Below the pieces are notes generated by a model that did no database searches, was not told the origin of the DNA, and saw only the letters and a list, made by a program, of their open reading frames with translations. A program made the position numbers and the translations under genes. Below are positions 46,841-60,831 of a stretch of 62,763 nt of DNA, piece by piece (the first letter of the stretch is position 1; every line of letters starts with the position of its first letter). The stretch is from positions 1 to 62,763 of the forward strand of contig BBXU01001414.1 in NCBI GenBank assembly GCA_001598975.1, given 5' to 3'. The stretch comes from Parachlorella kessleri. Its lineage: Eukaryota; Chlorophyta; Trebouxiophyceae; Chlorellales; Chlorellaceae.

Positions 46841-49800
46841 TTACCGCCGCCTCTTCCTCCTGGCCTGAGCCACTTCCTGACTTTCCAAGTCTGCCATCTC
46901 AGGTTCACCCTGCGGGCCCTGCACCAAGAGAGGGTGCAGTACAGTTGACAAGTCAGTACAGTTGAGAAGCTTCACCTTTAGACACAGATAAAAGTCCGTT
47001 TGAAGCTGCAAGGGACTGTGAAGCCGAGGCGTGGATTGACGCGCCGGCAACGTGCACCTTCGCCCTTGCACAGTGTCCAGGCCCATGAAGTCATCTACAA
47101 AGCATCATCTGCACGCGCTGGCCCTGCCAGACCCCAAGCCGACCATGGAGCTCATCACACTCCCTGCCACCAGAAATAAACCAAACCCTCGGCATGCCCT
47201 CTGGCACCCTGATCAAAGCATCCAGCTAGAACTATTCCAGCCGTTGATACAAGTACCTGTCAGACACCACGCAGGAGACCCACTTAGCCCTATGTTTCTG
47301 CCTACCCTTCCCTAACAACGCATCACCTGCCACGTATGTTCATGACAAAGCCAGACAGTTGTCTTCCAGATATACTTGCCTGTTGGAGCAGAGGCTGAGG
47401 GTCCACCACCGCCGGCTGCCTGCCCCGGCCACGAATGTCCGGCAAGTCCTCCTCTTCTTCATCACCATCACTGCCCTCATCGTCATCCTGCAAGGCATGA
47501 TGTGAGAGTAAGAGGGCTAAGAAGGGCGCATATTCCATTACCTTGATCTGCATCCAACCTGTTGCCTGTCCGTCGGCATACGCCAGCATTCTTCCATGAA
47601 GCAACAGAGCCTGCCATAGGACATGCAGTGTGGCTGTCTGGCTGCTGACGCGCTACCCACAATTAGGGCTACGCTTGGACCCATGCAGTGCCCTGCTGCA
47701 CATAGGGGAGGTCACACCTCACCGTCCTCAACTATGGGGCAGCAGGTCACACCTCTGCGAGCTTACACAAGCTTGGGTAAAGCTGCAAGCACAATCCCCA
47801 CCTGCTGCTCGTCCTCCTCATGCTCGAAGATAGACTTCAGTGCTGGCTTGCGATGCCTGCATCAGCTAAAAGGCAGGCCTGCCTTGTACGTCTCACAGGA
47901 ACCACCGTACTCCCTGGTCTCATGGCGCGGCCGGTATGATTGAGCCTTGCCAGGGCACGCAGCTTTAACCCAAACCCAGCCTCTCGGCCCACCACCGCAA
48001 ACCCAACAGAAAACTGCTCAATGACTCTGGCTCTACAGCACAGGCCAAACACCCACATGTACACCATACATGCTGTCTAGCTGAGCAGTTGCACACAGCA
48101 ACTTGCATGCGCACACCCAACCAAGCCTTCGTCCCTGGGTAGGTACCTGCTGCCTGCCGTCTGCATGCCTGGCAGCTGCTCCTCAGTGGGCAGCACTTCC
48201 ATGCTGGCATCGATCTCCTCCCCTTGCTCCTCCTCCTCTTCGGATGTCTGCTCCTCAATGTCATCCTGCAGGGGGGCAGAACAATAAATCAGGGGCTGCA
48301 AAAAGGTTGCTATGTATTTTTTTTTGCGGCCTGGCAACTGTATCAGACCAGCCTTGCTGTCCATCAACTTCTCAAACCTTCACAACAACGTTGGACAGAT
48401 TGCTCTACAGAAGTAGCATCCACATCCACGCATTTGATATGGGTCGCTTCAAAGCTGCAGCCTGCCCTTCCCGGAGGACAGACCTCACGCTCGCTGTCTT
48501 CCTCCTCAGTCCCCTGCCGCTGCTGCTGCTGCTGTGGCCTTCCATTGCGTTGCCGCCATGCGCCCTCGCTTCCCTCAGCCGCAGCCCCGCCGGCTGGTCC
48601 CCGCGAAGCGCCCTGCGGCTGCCGGCCCCTGGCTGCTGCTGCCCGCTGCATCGGATGGTGCCGTGGACCTGGCTGATCATCGTCCGGCTGCACTACGCAA
48701 CCGATGCATTCTTCAAACAGGCTGGACTAGTTGTTCTTGCACGATCTGTTGCGGAATTTCTAGCGAGCCACTTCACTGATAATCAACCCAAGACTCCACG
48801 CCACACATCGTCCATATAGTATTGTGTTTGGGGAAGGGCTAGAGGTTCTTCCCCTTGCCCATCAGTACTGCCTTGCGTAGTTTCCAATAGATATTACTGC
48901 TTAATTTCCTTGGGTCCTAGAGGCTATCTTCAGTGTTGTCCCTTCAAAGAGTAGCGCTGGGTCAAGTGGTGATTTTTGGTGGTTTATGATCTCTGCAGTG
49001 TGCAGGAAGGCCCCCCTGGCTTGGATGGTCACCTTAATCCAAGCACACATGGAGCGTCTCAGCGAACATGCAGATGCATGGAAAGCGTACACCCTGCTGC
49101 TGCCCAAGAAGGCACACCCTGCAACCCACCTCCAGCTCAGCCTCTGGCTCCTGGTTTTCCTGCTCCTCGTCCTGCCCCTTATCTTCGCCGTCAGAGCCCT
49201 CAAACATGCTGCCCTGCCCGCGGAAGGAGATCTTGCGTCCCGCGCTTTTGCCTTTCTTGGCGCTGCCGCCGCCCGCCGTGGCGCCCTCCCGCTTCAGCAC
49301 CGACTTGGGGCCTGCTCCCTGGCCAGAGATAGGAACAACAACACAGGGGGATGAGTCAGTAGGCCAGCGTTGACTTGGGGTAGGGCAGGCCCCTTCGTTC
49401 CTTGGTGCTTGAGGTTTTATAACCATCGATCAAGCTGCCCTGATCACGTGGCAAGGATATCCAGACTCAGCTGGCCTTGTGTGGTCACCTACAGTTAAGC
49501 CAACCGATAAGCCCAGCCCTCACTGGAGCCAAGAGTGGGCGCATCCGCTGAGGGCAATTCAGGGTGTTTCAAAGCCACTTACACTGGCCACCCACCTTGA
49601 CCAGCCTGTCCTTGAGTAGCCCCATGAAGTCAAAGTAGAGGTCCCAGGGATACTCAGCATCCTCCTTGCTGGCAGGGGCACCCCTAATGACAGTCTTGGC
49701 CCCCTCGATCGCCTGTATTGCCTCCTGAGCTTGCGCTGCCGGCACTCGGCTGATGAAGACTGCAACTCCCTGCAGCGGGGTTCAAGGAAGGTACAATTCC

Positions 49801-52800
49801 ATCAGCTTCATGCATGTTTCGAATGACTCAAGTGGATAAAGGTAGGGCGCAAACCCACCACATAAACGCAGTAGCATTAAGATTAGCTGCGGTGAGATAG
49901 CCAGAAGGCCCCATGCGAAGTGTGAGAGCTTGTTACACAGCAACAATAGAACCCATCCCACTCACCACTAGTGAAACTACACACATCCGCACGTCCCCAC
50001 CACAAGGCGCATATTCAGCTCGCCCCCAACCCCACTTCCTGCTTGCCTGCAGGAAGGGCAGCCTGGCGGGCGCGCCGCGCAGCGCCCACAGCATGCCCTG
50101 GGTCACCACATGTGTGAGGACGGGCAGCGAGGTGTTGAAGCCGGCGTTGGACTGCACAATGCGCTGGCTCAGCTCCACAAACTGGTCCAGCATGTCTGCA
50201 GGACAAACAAGCTCTTCCCTGAGGCATGTTATGGTCTGGTTCGCTGTTTACGCCTCAAAGGAGCCTGCCATCCTCGCTCCCACACTGGGGCACCTGCCAG
50301 CTGCAGCATTCATGAAGTTCCAGTGAAGTAGGGCCATATAGCTGGCAACAGCATGCACTTCCTGTGCCATCCGAGGTCCTGCCTGCCAGGCCCTTGCAAA
50401 ACCAACATCATCAATGATTCTGCTTACCTTCGTCCGTGCCATCCTCTGGCAGCTGTGCTGCCACCCGCTGGTAGCTGACCTTCATGGCATCCAGGTACAC
50501 TTGGGGCAGGCAGTCGGGCTCTGACTTCTTCAGCAGCCTGTAATAGATCAGAGGAGAAGGGGTTGGCGCAGTTGCTCCTTAACATGCATGGTTAGCACTT
50601 CCAGGGGTGGTACTGGGACCCAAGACGGCTTGCTGGGATGGTTTCCCAGGCAGAGTCTCTGTGCATCTGCCCCAGTCGCAGCACACCCTTCCTGCTAGGT
50701 CCAACTAAAGGCAACCAAAGTAACAGTCACAGTTTCCCCTACCCCAACTGCAACAGAAGGCGCAGGAACAGCAGCACACCTTCAGGTCCCTCCTTCCCCA
50801 GCAAGCTCTGCCCTGCCGGCAGCCCCAGTCCTACTTGTGAACAACCAGCCCATTTCCTGAAACGGCCCAAGGACAACACGACACACTCCCACACGCTCCC
50901 TCACCCCTGTGCCCTCGCACCTGCACAGCTCCTTGACAGCCTCCGTGACCTCCGGCTTCTGCCCCACATAGTAGGACACCAGCTGGGACGCAAGCCAGGT
51001 ACGCTGTGGCGCCGGCAGGGCGCCAAACACGATCAGCCGCGCGGCGAGGCTGACTGCGGCTTGCTTGGCCTGGGCCAGCCGCGCTGCCTCCTCCTCGGTC
51101 GCATCGCCCTGTGGGTGGGGCAGGTGTGGACATTCAACTGAGCTATCCAGCAGCCAAGGTGGCTGCCATGTGCCGCTTGAACCTCAGGTGGCGGCTGCGA
51201 TCCTTCAGGTGCACGCAAAGGCAGACCACAGCAGGACAGCAGAGGTTGGCCACACCTACAAGCAACCACATGTGCTACCCACCACCCTAGACACTCGTAA
51301 GAGAAGCTTCCATACGTGCCTCTAGTGACTTCTCCACCACCTCCTCACACTGCCGCCACAGCGACTCCAGCAGCGGCTGAGAGGGCGTGAACCCCAGGTC
51401 TTCAAGGGGCCCTCCCCCCAGCTTCTCGCCGCTGAGGCAGTGGCAGAGATCACACAGCACATTGCAGGCCTGCGCAAGAGGAGGGACACAAATCTCCCTC
51501 AGCTTTGGTTCACTTGGCAGGATGAGGACCCTCGCTGGCATAAATCAACCAGAGAAGGCGGAGAAGGTGACCTATGTTTGATGAGGGTCCAGCATTTGTA
51601 AGCAAGGGACCTGAAAAAGCGGGTACAGCTTGCTAATGCAGGAAGGGGGAATGGGTGCACCGGAGCCCAGGCAGGTGGGGCAGCAGGCTCGCAGAGTAGC
51701 CAACAAGCGCTGACAGGCTGCATAGAGGTTCCTTGCATGGCGCAAGAGATCTCTATCCGAGGCAACCCCAGCAATCCTCAACGGCAGTACGAGCGAGACT
51801 ATGTGAAGGGGAGGGAAAGCCTCCTGACGCGGCAAGGAGAAAGATGCATGCAGGTAATGCTGCTTACCTGTTGCCGCACTTGCTCCAGCTCGCTGCCCAG
51901 GGACGACTCCAGCTGCGCTTCAAGCCGAGAAAACTTCTCAGCCAGGTCAGCGAGCGCGTCATGGCCAGGGTTCCCTGTTGAAGCCAAGGGTTTGGTAGGC
52001 AGTCTGAGTGAGCCGCAGGGGCATGGAAACTTCCAGGGTTAGCTCTCCCCCTCCGCAATGGCAGTGGTGGTGCAGGCAGGAGTTGGGCATGCCATGGCGT
52101 CAGTTAATTGGACCTTGCGTCCACACAGGAAGACTCTGCCAGGCACTGGAGCAGTTGTGCAGCTTGCCTGCGTCCAAAGCTTGGATCTGCCACAGCAGCA
52201 GCAGCCACATGTTGGCCATCGCTCCGACTGCGATGGGGCCTGTCAGCGGGGCACCCTGGGACACTGCCTGCATTGCAGGCATGACAAAGGGAACGCCTGA
52301 CCACCATGAATGGCAGCACAGAGTACTGCCCCTCCATGCCGCAACCTAGGCGTTAAAGGTTTCAGAGAAAGAGTCTAGCATAACTCGTACTTGGTGGTAG
52401 AGGCCCTTTTAATCTTAAGCAATACTCGGTAGGATTGCCAGTCACTACCAATGACAGCCCCCGCCAAGCAACAACCGATTGGCGAGCAGCATATGCTGCG
52501 CAACCGATCTGGCGACGCCCGCAGCGGGTACTGACAGTGGCTGTCAATATGTGCGTCTGGCCAGCTCCGCTACCCAGATAACCTTTGACCCATACAGCAG
52601 CATGGCGCTGCCCCTGTTTCCCGCCAGCAAAGCCACTCTTACACCCAAGGGTGGAAGCCCAGCCAAGCACAGTTACCTCCAGCAGTTTGTGCAGGGCATC
52701 GTACGCAGCCGGCAGCGCTGCTGCCCCTGAGTGGAGCTGCTGCAGCGCCTGGAGCCGGCCGAGCGCCACGCGGCAGTTGTATAGCGCCTCGTGCTCCTCA

Positions 52801-55800
52801 CTCTCCCCCTCCTCCTACAACAGAGCACAAATGTCATTCCTGAGTGCACTGCCCGTTTTGAGAACTAATCTCGCTGAGGAAAGACGCCCATCAAGCTTGT
52901 AGACGCCGCAGCCGCAACCGGCACAGTGAAACGCCTGTCCCAACAACCTTCTTGCCGCAAGCAAGAGCAAGCCCACCTGGTACGCCTCCACAGCGCTTCC
53001 CAGCTCGGTTTCGTCCAGGCTTTCAAGTGTTTCCACGGCGGCCTCCAGGCGCTTGACAGCTGCCTCGCAGCACTGGCGCAGCGACAGCAGGGCCCCGTCC
53101 TGCAGCACAGATGTGTTATCTGATCTGCAGCAGTGTATGGTCAGCTTGAGATCAGCATCGGCTTATCACACCGCCGCAAGGTGGACTGAGGTGGCGGAAG
53201 GGGAGGCGCCAGCCATAGCTGCCGGCGGCCATGCAAGACTCCCAACACTACCATCTCATGTTCCCAACGTCAGGGTGGTGCAAGGGCCATCCGCCGCCCT
53301 CCAATGGGGCATGGGCGGCAGACACACACAAAGCCCTCCGCCAGCCACCCACAGGGGGCCCACCTTCACGGCATCGCTGCCTTCTCGGGCGCAGATGGTG
53401 AGAGCCCGGGCACACTCGGTGGCTACCTGCAGGCAGGGGCAGGCAGGCACATGGACATCCGGCATGTTCTAGTGACGAAGGGAGCTCCCTTGCCAGAAAC
53501 GGAGGCGGCTGCATGCCCAAACCTCAGCAAATGCGCTCTTGCAAACCTTCCCCACTGAGAGCCTGGATATCCCGTTCATTGGAAAGCCTTGGCCAGCGAC
53601 GTGCTCAAACAGACACCCCTAAGCACCTTTGAAGAAGTAAAGCACTCCCGTACTAGCAGCCACCCGCGGCCCACCTGCGCGTCATCATGCTTGAACATGA
53701 CATCCTTCACGGTGCCCACAAGCCCCGCAAAGGCCTTGTCCTGGCGCTTGAGGGAGTAGATCTCCAGCTTCAACTCTGGAATGACACCAACAATGGCTGC
53801 AGCCTGCAGAGGCACAGTGCAGGGGGGCAGGGAGGTTGACGGTGACATGCCTGACGGGTAGAGCCACGGCGTGCAAGCGAGCAGCGGAGATGTGGAGAAG
53901 GGCTTTCAGAAGTGACACAAAGCGTCCCCCGGTGCCTTACATGCCAAGGTGGGTAAGTTAAGCACAGTGTGAACAAACGTACCCATTGCGTTGCTGATGC
54001 AGCATCACAGTTGCCCTTCAGCACGACCTCCCCACACCCTGCCCAACCCCCTGCTGGGACAGCCCCAGCACCAGCGACAGAGCACACCAGCGGTTATGGA
54101 AGCTTAGCGACCTACGCGCAGCAATTTCGACTTTGACGGCACAGAGCGCGACCCACCTGGGCTGGGTCCGTCTGCAGCTTCTTGAGCAGCGTGGGCAGCT
54201 CCTTCATCAGCACCAGGGTGGCGTCCTGCCGGGCAGCCGCCTGCGCCTCGCCACGCTCCTTGCTCTTGGCCTTCCTGCGGGCAGCAGTAAGTTGCCTGCC
54301 CTGACAGTTGCTCACCATGTACGCCATTGCCCCCCAGCCATGATGGTCCTCAGTAATGAAACCACGTCATGTGCTGTCAACGGCAAACAGGCAGCCTTTG
54401 AACAGTAGAAAGATGGGGGTAGGGGAGCCGGGGGTACATGGGAAGGGCACAAGCTGCGCTTCCTGCCACCCTGCCTCGCTTGCTAGCTCTCTCATAGGTA
54501 CGTCACTCGACAACAACCATACGCAGTGCTACAAATGCATGCTGCAGGACATTGCCTTGCAAGCAGGCCTGAACAAGTTTGGTCCCCTGGTCCCCGAGTG
54601 ACTCTTCCTCAAGAAATTGAGTGGAAAGGGACCATTTGGGCTTTTAGAAGCAGAACAATACCTACTTGTCCAATTGGCCGGCTATCAGCTGACCACCAGT
54701 TGCCTTAATCAGTGCCTGCCTCAGCGCCTGCAGGCATTCCTTGCAGCCTCTCAGCAGGCGCTGATCCACAACACACTGCAGAGCTTGACGGCACAAGAAT
54801 GCCTGTGCTCACACATTGCAGCAAGAGACGTGGGTACGACTGTTGAGCCTCCAGGGCAGGCCGTCATGTCTGTCTTTTGCTGCTTGGTTGCGACGCATCT
54901 ACGACACGTCCTTTGCTGCTGCTGTGGGAAGCTTAAATGACTGATTGATGGTTCATTCATTGACGGTTGAGCCCCCCACCCTACCTGCACGAGGTTGGTG
55001 GAGCCCGCTTCGCCAAACGCCTCGCTGGCCTTGCCGCTCTTCAGCCACTCCACCATCAAGGCCCAGTCGCTCAGCACGCCCACCCTGCCAGGAGGCAGCC
55101 AGGCCAAGTGAGGCGCCCCAGAGCATGAAGGACCATGGCCACAGGTGCCGAATGGCCCTAGCATGTGCTAACGGCCTTAATTGAGCAGGGCATGCCCAGC
55201 ATGCACAACAGGAAGTCCCAGCTTCCCGAGCATACTGAACCAAAAGCCAAGTTTGACTTCGAATGGTGGCACCTGAAGTCATAAAACAAGCCATATGCTG
55301 ACAGCCACAAGGTTTCCACGGCTGCAAGGCTCCCAGGCCTGGTGTGCTGTATTTCCACCGCTCACCTGTTAAACAGCGCATCTACAACCTGAGCCGAGAT
55401 GTCACGTGCGAGCGGCTTGTATCTATGGTCATCTGTGTCCATGGCGTCCGCGCCCTTCATATCAAAGCAAGGCGTTGGACCAGTTGTTGTGACATTATGG
55501 CACGAGCCCACTGTGCGGCATCAGGGAGTCAGGCAGGGGGAGCAACTTGAGCCATTGTGGAGCCACCAGTGAACCTTATTAGGTCAGCTCAATGCGCAAG
55601 ACACTGACAAGGCTTTCCCCCTGGCAACCCTTGGAGGGCGACCACAACCCCTGTTTCAGCGCAGTGCACCATGTAGCTACTCGATGACACATGGCCTAGG
55701 GTGACCTGTCGGTTGGTACTGGGACAGTCAAACCCAGCCAAGTGAGCAAGCTTCCCACCTGGCCCGCATCCCCGGAAGCAGCTGCCGCCTCGTTTGCCAG

Positions 55801-58629
55801 CAGCTGCATGAGGTGCAGCAGCCCCGCCAGCTGCAGCTCCTCCCCGCTGTGCTGCGCAGCTGCAGCGCCCTCGCTGCTCTTCCGCCGCTGTCGCTTGCCG
55901 GCTGCTGCTGCAGTGGTGGCCTGTGCCTGCAGGGGAATGTATGTTATTTCGGGATGTGCCATTCTGCAGGAGGTTTTTTGTGTGCTCTAACTGCAGGCAT
56001 CCCATGCATGGAAGCTGTAGCATGGATGCCGCTGGAAAAACGGGCACAACATCCAGCATGCAATCTAGACCAACCCTCTCACAGCAACCGTATGCCATGC
56101 CTGCCTTAGCATCCTCCTCAACACAGACCATCGTGGCTACTCAACACCATACTCTAGCAACTGGCATACCTGCTTCAGTGCCCTCTCCCCCTGCTCCTCC
56201 AGCATCCCCGCCACCAGCTCCGCCACCGCATGGCGGATGCTGGGCGACTCGTCCCCCAGCAGCGTGTACACCTCCTTCACAGCCGAGGCAGGGATCTCCT
56301 CCAAGCGAACCAGGGCCGTCAGCAGCTGGACCTGCAGTAGGAGCACACCGCACTAGTGGCACCTGCGGTTCAAGCAGTGCAAACACAGTACAGTAGAGGG
56401 GAAAGGTTGCCATCACAAGGACCGCCCCTCATAGCAAACTATTTACAAGACACCGCAACTACCTCTCCTCACCCCCTTGACTGCCACGCCCTCGTCCACG
56501 TCATAGACCAGCTCTTTGAAGCGTGTGGAGAAGCGCTCGGTGAAGTCGTGCAGCGGGCCCACGTTGTCCCGCTGGGAGTACAGGGCCAGCAGGGCGCCGG
56601 CAGCCGCGCTGCGCACGCTGGGGTCCTGAGCAGAGAGGTCACAGCACACAGACCTCAGGGACAAGCAAGGGGGCGATTTGCTTTGTGGTCTCCCTTCCCA
56701 GGTGCCCCTTGTGATCCTTAACTGGCTGGGCACACTGGGTCTCCCCGTCCGGGAAAAAGGCATAGGGGGCACAGCAGCAGAAGGAGGGTGCCTGTGCAGG
56801 GAAATGGTCACAGCTCTCGCTTCTTAACACATGACGCTCCCACAACATGGCAAGTGGGATGGGGGATGGTAGTCTATAATGAGATAACATGAAATATCTA
56901 GACTACGTCCCACTGGGATATTGATTAGGGAAGGGGGGCAGAATAACAGATGTCCGGTGGGAGGAGGCACCCACAACATGGACCCATCATTGGGCCTAGA
57001 CGCCCCAATGTGTCACAGTGCAATGTTCATACTTGGTGCTGGCAGTGGGACTTATATACCAGCGACGCAATACTGCTATACCTAGGCACGAGCAGTGCTT
57101 CCCACCTTGTCTGACAGGGCCCATGCGATGTACTTGAGGTACTGGTCGCTGAGGAACGCGGAGGGGTGGCTCTTGATCCAGTGCCCGATGCCCTCCACCA
57201 CCGTGGCGCGGATGTCGTCGGCAATGTCCCTGCATGTCAAGACAAAATACTGCAGACTTGCATGTGGGTGATACGGCACCGACAATGGCAGGCTTGGCAC
57301 TGACGGCTGCACTGGTGAAGTGCAGCGTGAAGTGAAGTGGCAGCACTCCTTGCGAGCTAGCTGGCGTCTCCTTGCGAATACACAGAAGCCACCCATAAAG
57401 GCATCAGAGCAACTTGGAGCTCGCATGCCGCATCAAGTGCCCTGGGGGCAACATGCCAAGAGCCTTGTTTTGCGCCTCTCACGTTACCATTCCCTGCCCT
57501 CTCATATTGGCCAGGCAATACTACTGCATAAATGGGTGCGCCCAAACACACACCCACACACAGCTACACCTGCATCGCCCCTGCCACCAAGCCGTGCTTG
57601 CCTGAACCTGTGCTGGCACACCGCCTGGAAGATGGAGTCGCTGTAGGTCGCTAGCTCCTTGATGTGGCTGTGGCTGCGGTCCACAGTACGCTTGAAGGCG
57701 GCGATGCGATCGCTGCCGCCCTGCAGGGCTGAGGTAGGGTTGCTGTAGGGGTAGTTGCTCCTGACTCTATGCAGGCTTGACAGGCCAGTTTCACGGGTGG
57801 ACTAAAAGGGCCACGCAGTGCTCATAAATTGGGGGGCCCTTTGTTGCACCCTGGTGTCAGCTTGCAAAATTGTATGCCTCAAACTCAGCTGGCCTGCCAT
57901 GTCAAGCTCCATCCTGAGCAGTTGTGGCCCCATGGCTCCGGGTCTCGCTAATCGAGATACAAAATGCAAGTGATGTGCATTCCTGACTGACCGGTCAGGT
58001 GGGAGCCGGCTAGACAGACCAGGACGGCCTTAACATCCACTGACACCCTTGATGCAATTCACTATGACCCGCCCACACAATTGTCCCCACCACGGCAGTA
58101 AACCCCTCCCATCCTCTCCTCCTGCAGGTGCACGACCCACCTTGCCTCCCCGCTTCTTCTCTTCCACTGCCAGCTGCCTTTCTGCAGTGGCGCGCCCCTC
58201 AGCCAACACGCGCGTCACATGGATGAAGGATGTGACCAGCTGGCAGGCCGTCAGGGTGGCCACGCGGCGGAAGTCTCGCACCACAGACCTGCGAGGGCCA
58301 GGATGAGGTGAGGGCTTGGTAAGAGTGTGTCCCATTAGAAGTAGAGGTGCAAGCATTGCAAGTTTCATACAACAGAGCTGTGAGGACAGACCACGTGAGA
58401 TGGCTACCCAGACATTCCCAGGCTGGCATCGGCCATGCAAGGCTGTGATAGCTCCTGCTCCACCCCTGGGTGACAAGTGCAGAAGCCAGCCTTGCAAAGA
58501 GTGCCGCACCAGCCTGCCAGAAGGTGGGCTTTTCCATGGCATGCCCACTGTTTCCAAACAACGAAAGCTCTGGGCAGGCAAGGGGTACTCAGGCCAGCCC
58601 CAGCAGGTCCCAGGCTCATGCAGCAGTTC

Positions 58630-58663
<34 letters not shown>

Positions 58664-60831
58664 AGCCAACACTTACGTGTTGAGCGCAATCACCAAGTTG
58701 ATCAGCTTGTCCAGCATATACTGGTCCAGCAACACCTCCGCATGGTACGCCTGCAGTTGGAAGGAGGTCCAAGAGGGATTCCCGACCTGTAGCCTAGATG
58801 TGGTCCGCGGTACACCACACATTGGGGGTGGATGAACACAAAGTTCATAGCCGCTGCTGACTGGCTGAACCAGGCCGCTCAGCGCCTGGCATGGCTCCCA
58901 GCCATCACCCACCTCTCTGACAATCTTGTCCCACAGCTCAAGGTAGTTGCTGCGGAAGTTCTTGGCACCCTTGGCCTTGAAGGGCTCCTCCAGGCCCTCC
59001 TGCCGCCGAGATCAAAGGGGAGCAAAAAGGGACATTGACATGTTTCAGCCGGTCAAACAGGTCGGCAAGCGCACTGGCCTAGAGCAGACGGCTGACTGAG
59101 GGGGTTTACATAGCCATTAGCTTAGATGCATTTAGCGACGCTTAACCAAATCTGGCGCTCCTGCTTAGCAGGAAACAATGCAAATCGCGAAACACGACAT
59201 GCAGTAGTGCGGCAGTAAGGTAGTGCTTACCCAAGGCAAAACCTGTGGTGTTTAATAGAGCAGACGGCATCTAGACCAGCGCTTACCCTGCTACCGCGTC
59301 CACCTGGCACCTGCTGCTGGACCCATGCCCAACAATACATGAGTGTCCGTCTCATGCCTACCTGGGCTCTCTCGTCTAGCTGCTGCTTCAGCTGGTCCGC
59401 CTCCAGCTCCTCCACCTCCTCCTCCCCCACCACCTCATCAGTGCCGCAGGCCTGCATGGGGGGCAACGCACAGCTAGGGGCAAGTCCACTGGCACGCCAC
59501 CCTAGGGCTGACATGCCAGGTTGCTGACATGGGTGCCGCAGTCCTGCAGGTGCGCAGGCACAGCCTGCAATCAGTCCACTGGGTCACACCCTACGCCAGG
59601 CAAGCCATGTCGCTGCCATGGCAGCAGCCCCTCGGTGGATCTGCTGAGCAAGGGTGGTGGAGTCTCACAGGCGGCAATCACCCGCAGCGGTGGGGGTCTA
59701 TGTGCGCGGGCAGCACCTGCCGGCTGGAATGGACAGCTGGCTGGAAGCTTGGCTGGTGCTGATGGGAGACCGAAGAGTGTGAGGCCCACCCGTTTGCGTT
59801 GTTGTGCGTTAGCATGACCAAGGCAGGAGCTGAGCCAAGTCACCAAGCAGGTAGCAGAGGCTATTCTCAGGGGAGGCGGGGCATGTGCAGGGCAATGCAC
59901 AGGTGAGGCAATGGCCAAGTTGCCAACGCAGGAAGGCACCATGTCTCAGCCCTGGCTCGGTCTCTGCAGGTGTGGGCACGTGCGAATCCCCGTAGTGGTG
60001 CCGACCGTCCCCAAGAAAGCAAGCATCCATGCTGCCCCACTTGCCTGTATAAGGAAGGTTAGCACCTCCGCAGTTCCCCTCGGCTTGTTCTCCTTGTACC
60101 GCTGGACCCAGTCCTGAAACCATGCCAGGAGAGTGTGAACGAAGGCAGGACTCCAGGATTACGATTAAAGCATGATCAATCAGGCAGGGAAACATGGTTC
60201 TTGAAGCACTTTCAAGACAGCAACCAAGATATGTTTGCTTGGCCTAAACTCAACATACCTTGGCCGCCACGGTCAAGGCAGTGCCATGCTTCTTCACTAT
60301 GCCTGTAGCCAGCAAGAGATAGGGGCTTGCGCCTTGCACTGACAACACAAGTTTCACACATATACGGTGCACCTGCAAGTCTCAGAGATATTCCTAATGG
60401 TACTATCAAGGGTAGTCCAGCGGGTCAGCGTGCAACAGCAGCTGCGCTGCCAGATCCACCTACTTAGTAGCGTCGAGCCCTCGGCCTCTCCGTCACCCTC
60501 TGTAGGCGCTCGCCGCTTGCGCTGTGGGGCAAGCTTGGGCGTGCTGCGAGCCTGCGCAAGCTGTACCAGGACGTGGAGTTATAAGCCTTGCGCATTCACC
60601 CTCGCAGTGAGCTTGCCTAGCATGCGCAAGGTACTCCTTACCTTGGGGCTGGTTGCCCCCTTGGGCTTCCTACTGCTTCTTGGGGCTTCAGCATCAGAAC
60701 TGCAGCAGCCAGCATTTGCGCTTAGGACTGCCACGCCCTTGATCAAGTCTGCAGCTAGCTGGCATGAATGCTTACTCGCTCTCTCCGGCCTCCGCGTAGT
60801 TCACTGTCTTGCGGTCTCGCACTTGTACCAT
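46841..60831 (-). CDS. SCC3: Cohesin subunit SCC3 / STAG (stromal antigen) protein, 35 exons
   Basis: Thirty-five exons add up exactly to 1342 residues plus stop. 5' to 3' they are 60776-60831, 60642-60699, 60464-60551, 60259-60302, 60045-60113, 59362-59451, 58913-58999, 58677-58750, 58141-58288, 57602-57720, 57106-57229, 56473-56625, 56170-56331, 55759-55926, 55366-55454, 54985-55084, 54666-54775, 54157-54274, 53675-53803, 53364-53426, 52977-53099, 52677-52814, 52168-52255, 51868-51974, 51320-51469, 50921-51108, 50428-50537, 50047-50195, 49596-49769, 49130-49318, 48484-48687, 48147-48265, 47802-47856, 47380-47487, 46841-46918. After a basic N-terminus comes DWVQRYKENK, the STAG domain (YLELWDKIVRE; SVVRDFRRVATLTACQLV) and the stromalin conserved domain (VCQHRFRDIADDIRATVVE, SDQYLKYIAWALSDKDPSVR, VYDVDEGVAVKG). 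SCC3 binds the SCC1 kleisin and loads cohesin that holds sister chromatids. The C-terminus is acidic, then ends RRKRRR, a likely nuclear signal. Six introns have GC donors. The exons at 55366-55454 and 52168-52255 have weaker acceptors. Confidence 0.93.
58631..58662. repeat. (TGGC)8 microsatellite in an SCC3 intron
   Basis: Eight perfect tetranucleotide units lie 15 bp from the exon end at 58677, in the intron after its donor. Confidence 0.97.
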
